DNA of 64,000 bases from Linanthus parryae (taxonomy: Eukaryota > Streptophyta > Magnoliopsida > Ericales > Polemoniaceae), in contig JALGPY010000002.1 of assembly GCA_023055425.1 (NCBI GenBank), positions 123,640,088 to 123,704,087 on the forward strand. The letters run 5' to 3'. Positions 43,875-54,800 of this stretch are shown piece after piece. Numbering within the stretch: position 1 is the first letter of the stretch; every line of letters begins with the position of its first letter. The notes beneath the pieces are model-generated. The model ran no database searches. It saw only the letters and a list, made by a program, of their open reading frames with translations, and was not told the DNA's origin. A program made the translations under genes and the position numbers.

Positions 43875-45638
43875 CTACCTCCTGCCCTTAGGGCTGTGTC
43901 TAGCCCTAGGGTTAAGTCTTGAGCCAGGCTTGGCTGTGGTCTGGTTCTTGCTAGTTTGTGGCTTGTCAATGTTCCATTTCTTCTTCTTAGTAGCTGGAGT
44001 CCATCCCTCCTCTAGATTGCTGACTCCTTCAGTGTCAGCCACTTTACCAATAAGAGCTGGCTGGATGTCCTCCAAACCCAGAAAAGTGTCAATGTGGATT
44101 GCCTCTTCACTTGGGATGGGTTGGGTAGCTTCAATAGGAGTACTGTCTGAGTGTGTACTTAGTTCCTGGGTAGGAGTAGCAGTTGGGTTGACTTCTGGAG
44201 ATGGGCTGATGGTATCACTAACATAGCCCTCTTTGATACTGTTATCTGCCAAGAAAGTGTCATCATTCTGCTCAAGATCTTCTATCTCTTCACTTTCTGA
44301 GTCCTCTTTATCCTCCTCTTCTGATTCAAGCAAAACAGTGAATTTAGAACTAGTTTTGGGAACAGACACTGCCTCCAGACTGTCAAGACCTCTCCCTGTA
44401 AGTAAAGCCACTTCAATGTTCTTGTTGATTGATCTCCATGGAGCTGACTCTCCACCTGTTTCCTGTCTCATGGTATCTTTGTCTAGGGCTGTGTTTGTCA
44501 CTTGATCAGTTCTGCCTTCATCTGCAGCAACAGTTTCCTGTTCTCCTTCTGCACCTTCTTTACTATTTGCAGGCTCCACATTTTGGTTTTCCCCCTGAGG
44601 TTTTGGTCTCCATTCAGGTTTACATCTATGTCCAAAAACCTTACAAGTTTGGCAAATAGGTGGAAGGGGTGGGACATCAACAAAAACCTCAACCTCCTCT
44701 CCATCTTCATCATAGGCTTTAAAGGTTTTGGGAATGACAGTAGTAGCTTCAATTTCTATACACACTCTAGCATATGATATTCTTGTCCTCTCCTTAGTTT
44801 TCCTATCTGCACATAGAGGTTTGCCAATTGCACTACTCACATAGCTAAGAATGTCCTCATCCCACATCTCAATAGGCAGATTGTAGAGGTTCATCCAGAT
44901 GGGGACTCTTTGGTGGTTCACTCTTGCCATATTGAGCATGGGTGTCCATTGTTGAAGCATAATAGGCCTGCAACCTACATGCCAAGGACCACCCTCTAAG
45001 ACATCAAGGCTTTCTTTAAGGGTGTCAAAGTGAAATAGATACACCCCCTCCTCATTAGCTTGAACACTTCTTAGACCACATTTACCCCACAGCTTCTCAA
45101 CAGTCTCCTTCATATGAGAGAAGGCAAATCTTTTGCCAAGAGTGTAGCCCACCAAGCAATTTTGGAATTTAGAGGTGTTTCTAGCAAGAGATTTGGGAAT
45201 AAGAAGTCTACCATTTTCGAATTTGGCCTGTGGGTTGAAGCTTAATCTGACCCCTGTACCAATGTTGTTTGCAGTCTTCTCCAGCCAAGAAGTAGAGCTA
45301 GAAGGTGAGTTAGCAGCAGAGGGAGTGACCTCAGTTTGACCAGGCAGGGGTGGAAACTCTTCTCTAATTGTGCCCCTTTGTCCATCAGGTGGTTTCAATG
45401 GAACTTCACAAGAGTAGATAGCTCTATAGCCTGGGTGAATGGAGGTAGTGTCAGTTCTCCGACTTGGGGGCTGAGAACTGTGACTACCTCCTTCAGATAC
45501 AGAGCTATGAGCTGGATTGGAAGAGTTCTTCTCATGTTGGATTCTCTTTGGGTAAGGAGTGGGAGGCCCTCCTACAACTTGTTTTCCCTCTGCACAGTGA
45601 CCTGGTTTCATCCCAGAGCTCGGAGGGTCACCGGACAT
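43875..45638 (-). CDS. LINE ORF1 protein: DUF4283 and zinc knuckle (intact)
   Basis: A 587-residue protein from the ATG at 45638 (MSGDPPSSG). The frame is open a little further upstream without an ATG, and MSG at this place is shared with the LINE at 58017. By family it binds element RNA and forms the retrotransposition particle. Order: Pro/Ser-rich N-terminus with FPPLPGQ (about 95-101); DUF4283 core about 158-305 (NCLVGYTLGKRFAF, EGVYLFHFDTLKESL, GGPWHVG, RVPIWMNLYNLPIE); short zinc knuckle CQTCKVFGHRC at 329-339, spaced C-x2-C-x4-H-x-C; a long Glu/Asp-rich region (LLESEEEDKEDSESEEIED); basic end RLNPRARHSPKGRR. The stop lies 28 bases before the ORF2 ATG, so ORF2 probably relies on reinitiation or read-on translation. 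Confidence 0.93.
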   Translation of the reverse strand: MSGDPPSSGMKPGHCAEGKQVVGGPPTPYPKRIQHEKNSSNPAHSSVSEGGSHSSQPPSRRTDTTSIHPGYRAIYSCEVPLKPPDGQRGTIREEFPPLPGQTEVTPSAANSPSSSTSWLEKTANNIGTGVRLSFNPQAKFENGRLLIPKSLARNTSKFQNCLVGYTLGKRFAFSHMKETVEKLWGKCGLRSVQANEEGVYLFHFDTLKESLDVLEGGPWHVGCRPIMLQQWTPMLNMARVNHQRVPIWMNLYNLPIEMWDEDILSYVSSAIGKPLCADRKTKERTRISYARVCIEIEATTVIPKTFKAYDEDGEEVEVFVDVPPLPPICQTCKVFGHRCKPEWRPKPQGENQNVEPANSKEGAEGEQETVAADEGRTDQVTNTALDKDTMRQETGGESAPWRSINKNIEVALLTGRGLDSLEAVSVPKTSSKFTVLLESEEEDKEDSESEEIEDLEQNDDTFLADNSIKEGYVSDTISPSPEVNPTATPTQELSTHSDSTPIEATQPIPSEEAIHIDTFLGLEDIQPALIGKVADTEGVSNLEEGWTPATKKKKWNIDKPQTSKNQTTAKPGSRLNPRARHSPKGRR

Positions 45639-45887
45639 GGCTTCCGGCGACCTCAACAGACGGTGGAGATAACCAGCTCAGAACCGCAGCATGAGAGAGC
45701 TTAAACTAAAGCTAGTGATGATCAATAGCAGGAAATTAGGGTGAAAATCGATCTCAAACAGAAGCAAAGACAAGATCTAACAAGATTCAAACCGGTTTCT
45801 AGATGAGAAGAAAAGGTAAAAGTAGGAGAGAGGTGAGAGCATTTTCTCTCTCTAGAACCATCAACTAATTTTATTTCTCAAATTTTT
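45639..45887 (-). promoter_or_regulatory. LINE 5' UTR with conserved leader hairpin
   Basis: About 250 bases upstream of ORF1. On minus it carries GGTTCTAGAGAGAGAAAATG followed by CTCTCACCTCTC near 45830-45859; GAGAG and CTCTC around CATTTT can pair. The same block is at the 5' end of the elements near 660, 14937 and 63711. An internal promoter is expected for LINEs, but no core promoter element is obvious. Confidence 0.55.
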
Positions 45888-48800
45888 TCAAACCACTACT
45901 TTTGGTCAAATAAAGTCATCGACCAACTCTAAAGTCAAAGGTTAATAGCAAAATTTTAACGTTGCGGTGTCCAATATCTCAAACCACTACATTGGTCAAA
46001 TAAAGTCATCAACCAACTCTAACGTCAAAGGTTAATCTCAAATTTTTAGCGTTACAGTGTCATTTGGGTCAAACCACTAATTTTGTTCAAAAAAAAGTCA
46101 TCGACCAACTCAAAAATCAATTGTTAATCTAAAATTTTAAACGTTGCGGTGCCCATTAGGTCAAACCACTACTTTTACTCAAATAAAGTCATCCCAACTC
46201 TAAATTCAAAGGATAATCTCAAATTTTTAACGTTGCGGAGTCCACTAGCTCAAACCACTACTTTTGACCAAATAAAGTCATTGAAAAATTCTAAATTTAA
46301 AGGTTAATCTTAAATTTTTAGCGTTGAAGTGTCCACTAGCTCAAACCACTACTTTTGATCAAATAAAGTCATCGACCAATCTAAAGTCAAAGGTTAATCT
46401 CAAATTTTTAGCGTTGCATTGTCCACTAGCTCAAACCACTACTTTTGACCAAACAAAGTCATCGTCCAACTTTAAAGTACAAGGTTAATCTCAAATTTTT
46501 AACGTTGTGGTGTCCACTAGGACAAACCACTACTTTTGGTCCTAAAGTCGTCGACCATCTCTAAAGTCAAAGGTTAATCGAAAATTTTTCACGTTGCGGT
46601 GTTCAGTAGCTCAAACCACTACTTCAGAAACTAAAGTCATCGACGAACTCTAAAGTCAAAGGTTAATCTCAAATTTTTAATGTCGCGGTGTCCACTAGGT
46701 CTAACCACTTCTTTTGGTCACATAAACTCATCGACCAACTCTGTAGTCAATGGTTAATCTCAAAATTTTAACGTTGTGGTGTCCACTAGCTCAAACCACT
46801 ACTTTTGGTCTAATAAAGTCATCGACCAACTCTAAAATCAATGGTTAATCTAAAAATTTTAACGTTGCGGTGTCCATTAGGTCAAACCACTACTTTTGGT
46901 CAATAGAGTCATCGACCAACTCTAAAGTCAAAGGTTAATCTCAATTTATTAACGTTGCGGTGTCCACTAGCTCAAACCACTAACTATGAGTCAAATAATG
47001 TCATCCCAACTCTTAAGTCAAAGGTTAATCTCAAATTTATAACGTTGCCGTGTCCACTAGCTTAAGCCACTAGTTTTTACCTAATACAGTCATTGACCAA
47101 TTCTAAAGTCAAAGGTTGATCTCAAATTTTTAGCGTTGCAGTGTCCACTAGCTCAAACCATTAATTTTCGTGAAATAAAGTCATTGACCAACTCTAAAGT
47201 CAAAGGTTAATCTTAAATTTTTAACGTTGCGGTGTCCCCTAGGTCAAACCACTACTTTTGGTCAAATAAAGTCATCGACCAACTCTAAAGTCAAAGGTTA
47301 ATAGCAAAATTTTAACGTTGCGGTGTCCAATATCTCAAACCACTACATTGGTGAAATAAAGTCAACGACCAACTCTAACGTCAAAGGTTAATCTCAAATT
47401 TTTAGTGTTGCAGTGTCCTTTGGGTCAAACCACTACTTTTGGTCAAACAAAGTCATCGACCAACTCTAAAATCAATTATTAATCTAAAATTTTAAACGTT
47501 GCGGTGCCCATTAGGTCAAACCACTACTTTTGGTCAATAAAGTCCTCGAACAACTCTAAAGTCAAAGGTTAATCTCAATTTATTAACCTTGCGGCGTCCA
47601 CTAGGTCAAACCACTACTTTTGACTCAAATAAAGTCATCCCAACTCTAAATTCAAAGGATAATCTAAAATTTTTAACGTTGCGGAGTCCACTAGCTCAAA
47701 CCACTACTTTTGACCAAATAAAGTCATTGAAAAATTCTAAATTCAAAGGTTAATCTTAAATTTATAGCGTGTAAGTGTCCACTAGCTCAAACCACTACTT
47801 TTGATCGAATAAAGTCATCGACCAATTCTAAAGTCAAAGGTTAATCTCAAATTTTTAGCGTTGCAGTGTCCACTAGCTCAAACCACTACTTTTTACCAAA
47901 CAAAGTCATCGTCCAACTTTAAAGTACAAGGTTAATCTCAAATTTTTAACGTTGTGGTGTCCACTAGGACAAACCACTACTTTTGGTCCTAAAGTCGTCG
48001 ACCATCTCTAAAGTCAAAGGTTAATCGAAAATTTTTCACGTTGCGGTGTTCAGTACCTCAAACCACTACTTCAGAAACTAAAGTCATCGACGAACTCTAA
48101 AGTCAAAGGTTAATCTCAAATTTTTAATGTCGGTGTCCACTAGGTCTAACCACTTCTTTTGGTCACATAAACTCATCGACCAACTCTGTAGTCAATGGTT
48201 AATCTCAAAATTTTAACGTTGTGGTGTACACTAGCTCAAACCACTACTTTTGGTCTAATAAAGTCATCGACCAACTCTAAAATCAATGGTTAATCTAAAA
48301 ATTTTAACGTTGCGGTGTCCATTAGGTCAAACCACTACTTTTGGTCAATAGAGTCATCGACCAACTCTAAAGTCAAAGGTTAATCTCAATTTATTAACGT
48401 TGCGGTGTCCACTAGCGCAAACCACTATCTTTGAGTCAAATAATGTCCTCCCAACTCTAAAGTCAAAGGTTAATCTCAAATTTGTAACGTTGCCGTGTCC
48501 ACTAGCTTAAGCCACTAGTTTTTACCTAATACAGTCATTGACCAATTCTAAATTCAAAGGTTGATCTCAAATTTTTAGCGTTGCAGTGTCCACTAGCTCA
48601 AACCATTAATTTTCGTGAAATAAAGTCATTGACCAACTCTAAAGTCAAAGGTTAATCTTAAATTTTTAACGTTGCGGTGTCCCTAGGTCAAACCACTACT
48701 TTTGGTCAAATAAAGTCATCGACCAACTCTAAAGTCAAAGGTTAATAGCAAAATTTTAACGTCGCGGTGTCCAATATCTCAAACCACTACATTGGTGAAA

Positions 48801-51800
48801 TAAAGTCAACAACCAACTCTAACGTCAAAGGTTAATCTCAAATTTTTAGCATTGCAGTGTCCTTTGGGTCAAACCACTACTTTTGGTCAAACAAAGTTAT
48901 CGACCAACTCTAAAATCAATTATTAATCTAAAATTTTAAACGTTGCGGTGCCCTTTAGGTCAAACCACTACTTTTGGTCAATAAAGTCCTCGAACAACTC
49001 TAAAGTCAAAGGTTAATCTCAATTTATTAACCTTGCGGTGTCCACTAGGTCAAACCACTATCTTTGACTCAAATAAAGTCATCCCAACTCTAAATTCAAA
49101 GGATAATCTCAAATTTTTAACGTTGCGGAGTCCACTAGCTCAAACCACTACTTTTGACCAAATAAAGTCATTGAAAAATTCTAAATTTAAAGGTTAATCT
49201 TAAATTTTTAGCGTTGAAGTGTCCACTAGCTCAAACCACTACTTTTGATCAAATAAAGTCATCGACCAATTCTAAAGTCAAAGGTTAATCTCAAATTTTT
49301 AGCGTTGCATTGTCCACTAGCTCAAACCACTACTTTTGACCAAACAAAGTCATCGTCCAACTTTAAAGTACAAGGTTAATCTCAAATTTTTAACGTTGTG
49401 GTGTCCACTAGGACAAACCACTACTTTTGGTCCTAAAGTCGTCGACCATCTCTAAAGTCAAAGGTTAATCGAAAATTTTTCACGTTGCGGTGTTCAGTAG
49501 CTCAAACCACTACTTCAGAAACTAAAGTCATCGACGAACTCTAAAGTCAAAGGTTAATCTCAAATTTTTAATGTCGCGGTGTCCACTAGGTCTAACCACT
49601 TCTTTTGGTCACATAAACTCATCGACCAACTCTGTAGTCAATGGTTAATCTCAAAATTTTAACGTTGTGGTGTCCACTAGCTCAAACCACTACTTTTGGT
49701 CTAATAAAGTCATCGACCAACTCTAAAATCAATGGTTAATCTAAAAATTTTAACGTTGCGGTGTCCATTAGGTCAAACCACTACTTTTGGTCAATAGAGT
49801 CAACGACCAACTCTAAAGTCAAAGGTTAATCTCAATTTATTAACGTTGCGGTGTCCACTAGCGCAAACCACTATCTTTGAGTCAAATAATGTCATCCCAA
49901 CTCTAAAGTCAAAGGTTAATCTCAAATTTGTAACGTTGCCGTGTCCACTAGCTTAAGCCACTAGTTTTTACCTAATACAGTCATTGACCAATTCTAAATT
50001 CAAAGGTTGATCTCAAATTTTTAGCGTTGCAGTGTCCACTAGCTCAAACCATTAATTTTCGCGAAATAAAGTCATTGACCAACTCTAAAGTCAAAGGTTA
50101 ATCTTAAATTTTTAACGTTGCGGTGTCCCCTAGGTCAAACCACTACTTTTGGTCAAATAAAGTCATCGACCAACTCTAAAGTCAAAGGTTAATAGCAAAA
50201 TTTTAACGTCGCGGTGTCCAATATCTCAAACCAATACATTGGTCAAATAAAGTCAACGACCAACTCTAACGTCAAAGGTTAATCTCAAATTTTTAGCGTT
50301 GCAGTGTCCTTTGGGTCAAACCACTACTTTTGGTCAAACAAAGTCATCGACCAACTCTAAAATCAATTATTAATCTAAAATTTTAAACGTTGCGGTGCCC
50401 TTTAGGTCAAACCACTACTTTTGGTCAATAAAGTCCTCGAACAACTCTAAAGTCAAAGGTTAATCTCAATTTATTAACCTTGCGGTGTCCACTAGGTCAA
50501 ACCACTATCTTTGACTCACATAAAGTCATTCCAACTCTAAATTCAAAGGATAATCTCAAATTTTTAACGTTGCGGAGTCCACTAGCTCAAACCACTACTT
50601 TTGACCAAATAAAGTCATTGAAAAATTCTAAATTTAAAGGTTAATCTTAAATTTTTAGCGTTGAAGTGTCCACTAGCTCAAACCACTACTTTTGATCAAA
50701 TAAAGTCATCGACCAATTCTAAAGTCAAAGGTTAATCTCAAATTTTTAGCGTTGCAGTGTCCACTAGCTCAAACCACTACTTTTGACCAAACAAAGTCAT
50801 CGTCTAACTTTAAAGTACAAGGTTAATCTCAAATTTTTAACATTGTGGTGTCCACTAGGACAAACCACTACTTTTGGTCCTAAAGTCGTCGACTATCTCT
50901 AAAGTCAAAGGTTAATCGAAAATTTTTCACGTTGCGGTGTTCAGTAGCTCAAACCACTACTTCAGAAACTAAAGTCATCGACGAACTCTAAAGTCAGAGG
51001 TTAATCTCAAATTTTTAATGTCGCGGTGTCCACTAGGTCTAACCACTTCTTTTGGTCACATAAACTCATCGACCAACTCTGTAGTCAATGGTTAATCTCA
51101 AAATTTTAACGTTGTGGTGTCCACTAGCTCAAACCACTACTTTTGGTCTAATAAAGTCATCGACCAACTCTAAAATCAATGGTTAATCTAAAAATTTTAA
51201 CGTTGCGGTGTCCATTAGGTCAAACCACTACTTTTGGTCAATAGAGTCATCGACCAACTCTAAAGTCAAAGGTTAATCTCAATTTATTAACGTTGCGGTG
51301 TCCACTAGCTCAAACCACTATCTTTGGGTCAAATAATGTCATCCCAACTCTAAAGTCAAAGGTTAATCTCAAATTTGTAACGTTGTCGTGTCCACTAGCT
51401 TAAGCCACTAGTTTTTACCTAATACAGTCATTGACCAATTCTAAATTCAAAGGTTGATCTCAAATTTTTAGCGTTGCAGTGTCCACTAGCTCAAACCATT
51501 AATTTTCGTGAAATAAAGTCATTGACCAACTCTAAAGTCAAAGGTTAATCTTAAATTTTTAACGATGCGGTGTCCCCTAGGTCAAACCACTACTTTTGGT
51601 CAAATAAAGTCATCGACCAACTTTAAAGTCAAAGGTTAATAGCAAAATTTTAACGTTGCGGTGTCCAATATCTCAAACCACTACATTGGTGAAATAAAGT
51701 CAACGACCAACTCTAACGTCAAAGGTTAATCTCAAATTTTTAGCGTTGCAGTGTCCTTTGGGTCAAACCACTACTTTTGGTCAAACAAAGTCATCAACCA

Positions 51801-54800
51801 ACTCTAAAATCAATTATTAATCTAAAATTTTAAACGTTGCGGTGCCCTTTAGGTCAAACCACTACTTTTGGTCAATAAATTCCTCGAACAACTCTAAAGT
51901 CAAAGGTTAATCTCAATTTATTAACCTTGCGGTGTCTACTAGGTCAAACCACTATCTTTGACTCAAATAAAGTCATCCCAACTCTAAATTCAAAGGATAA
52001 TCTCATTTTTAACGTTGCGGAGTCCACTAGCTCAAACCACTACTTTTGACCAAATAAAGTCATTGAAAAATTCTAAATTTAAAGGTTAATCTTAAATTTT
52101 TAGCGTTGAAGTGTCCACTAGCTCAAACCACTACTTTTGATCAAATAAAGTCATCGACCAATTCTAAAGTCAAAGGTTAATTTCAAATTTTTAGCGTTGC
52201 ATTGTCCACTAGCTCAAACCACTACTTTTGACCAAACAAAGTCATCGTCCAACTTTAAAGTACAAGGTTAATCTCAAATTTTTAACGTTGTGGTGTCCAC
52301 TAGGACAAACCACTACTTTTGGTCCTAAAGTCGTCGACCATCTCTAAAGTCAAAGGTTAATCGAAAATTTTTCACGTTGCGGTGTTCAGTAGCTCAAACC
52401 ACTACTTCAGAAACTAAAGTCATCGACGAACTCTAAAGTCAAAGGTTAATCTCAAATTTTTAATGTCGCGGTGTCCACTAGGTCTAACCACTTCTTTTGG
52501 TCACATAAACTCATCGACCAACTCTGTAGTCAATGGTTAATCTCAAAATTTTAACGTTGTGGTGTCCACTAGCTCAAACCACTACTTTTGGTCTAATAAA
52601 GTCATCGACCAACTCTAAAATCAATGGTTAATCTAAAAATTTTAACGTTGCGGTGTCCATTAGGTCAAACCACTACTTTTGGTCAATAGAGTCATCGACC
52701 AACTCTAAAGTCAAAGGTTAATCTCAATTTATTAACGTTGCGGTGTCCACTAGCTCAAACCACTATCTTTGGGTCAAATAATGTCATCCCAACTCTAAAG
52801 TCAAAGGTTAATCTCAAATTTGTAACGTTGTCGTGTCCACTAGCTTAAGCCACTAGTTTTTACCTAATACAGTCATTGACCAATTCTAAATTCAAAGGTT
52901 GATCTCAAATTTTTAGCGTTGCAGTGTCCACTAGCTCAAACCATTAATTTTCGTGAAATAAAGTCATTGACCAACTCTAAAGTCAAAGGTTAATCTTAAA
53001 TTTTTAACGATGCGGTGTCCCCTAGGTCAAACCACTACTTTTGGTCAAATAAAGTCATCGACCAACTTTAAAGTCAAAGGTTAATAGCAAAATTTTAACG
53101 TTGCGGTGTCCAATATCTCAAACCACTACATTGGTGAAATAAAGTCAACGACCAACTCTAACGTCAAAGGTTAATCTCAAATTTTTAGCGTTGCAGTGTC
53201 CTTTGGGTCAAACCACTACTTTTGGTCAAACAAAGTCATCAACCAACTCTAAAATCAATTATTAATCTAAAATTTTAAACGTTGCGGTGCCCTTTAGGTC
53301 AAACCACTACTTTTGGTCAATAAATTCCTCGAACAACTCTAAAGTCAAAGGTTAATCTCAATTTATTAACCTTGCGGTGTCCACTAGGTCAAACCACTAT
53401 CTTTGACTCAAATAAAGTCATCCCAACTCTAAATTCAAAGGATAATCTCATTTTTAACGTTGCGGAGTCCACTAGCTCAAACCACTACTTTTGACCAAAT
53501 AAAGTCATTGAAAAATTCTAAATTTAAAGGTTAATCTTAAATTTTTAGCGTTGAAGTGTCCACTAGCTCAAACCACTACTTTTGATCAAATAAAGTCATC
53601 GACCAATTCTAAAGTCAAAGGTTAATTTCAAATTTTTAGCGTTGCATTGTCCACTAGCTCAAACCACTACTTTTGACCAAACAAAGTCATCGTCCAACTT
53701 TAAAGTACAAGGTTAATCTCAAATTTTTAACGTTGTGGTGTCCACTAGGACAAACCACTACTTTTGGTCCTAAAGTCGTCGACCATCTCTAAAGTCAAAG
53801 GTTAATCGAAAATTTTTCACGTTGCGGTGTTCAGTAGCTCAAACCACTACTTCAGAAACTAAAGTCATCGACGAACTCTAAAGTCAAAGGTTAATCTCAA
53901 ATTTTTAATGTCGCGGTGTCCACTAGGTCTAACCACTTCTTTTGGTCACATAAACTCATCGACCAACTCTGTAGTCAATGGTTAATCTTAAAATTTTAAC
54001 GTTGTGGTGTCCACTAGCTAAAACCACTACTTTTGGTCTAATAACGTCATCGACCAACTCTAAAATCAATGGTTAATCTAAAAATTTTAACGTTGTGGTG
54101 TCCATTAGGTCAAACCACTACTTTTGGTCAATAGAGTCATCGACCAACTCTAAAGTCAAAGGTTAATCTCAATTTATTAACGTTGCGGTGTCCACTAGCT
54201 CAAACAACTATCTTTGAGTCAAATAATGTCATCCCAACTCTAAAGTCAAAGGTTAATCTCAAATTTATAACGTGGCCGTGTCCACTAGCTTAAGCCACTA
54301 GTTTTTACCTAATACAGTCATTGACCAATTCTAAAGTTAAAGGTTGATCTCAAATTTTTAGCGTTGCAGTTTCCACTAGCTCAAACCATTAATTTTCGTG
54401 AAATAAAGTCATTGACCAACTCCAAAGTCAAAGGTTAATCTTAAATTTTTAACGTTGCGGTGTCCCCTAGGTCAAACCACTACTTTTGGTCAAATAAAGT
54501 CATCGACCAACTCTAAAGTCAAAGGTTAATAGCAAAATTTTAACGTTGCGGTGTCCAATATCTCAAACCACTACATTGGTCAAATAAAGTCAACGACCAA
54601 CTCTAACGTCAAAGGTTAATCTCAAATTTTTAGCGTTGCAGTGTCCTTTGGGTCAAACCACTACTTTTGGTCAAACAAAGTCATCGACCAACTCTAAAAT
54701 CAATTATTAATCTTAAATTTTAAACGTTGCGGTGCCCATTAGGTCAAACCACTACTTTTGGTCAATAAAGTCCTCGAACAACTCTAAAGTCAAAGGTTAA

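Larger units (their letters stand above)
40129..45887 (-). mobile_element. Full-length LINE (L1-type) with both ORFs open
   Basis: A complete minus-strand element of about 5.76 kb. It is flanked by 16-bp TCAAACCACTACTTTT at 40113-40128 and 45888-45903, and satellite resumes in the same monomer type on the right. Parts: 5' UTR of about 250 bases, ORF1 (43875-45638), a 28-base gap, ORF2 (40238-43846), a 3' UTR of about 105 bases and a short T run on plus (40125-40132). Neither ORF shows a stop or frameshift and catalytic motifs are present, so by sequence it could be autonomous. Its short tail, tandem-repeat location and likely silencing mean activity is not shown. Confidence 0.96.

Noticed and set aside
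43847..43969. ORF2 start upstream at 43969
   Set aside because: This 41-codon extension overlaps the end of ORF1 and is not shared by the other LINEs, whose ORF2 begins at the Met before the WNTRGLN block.
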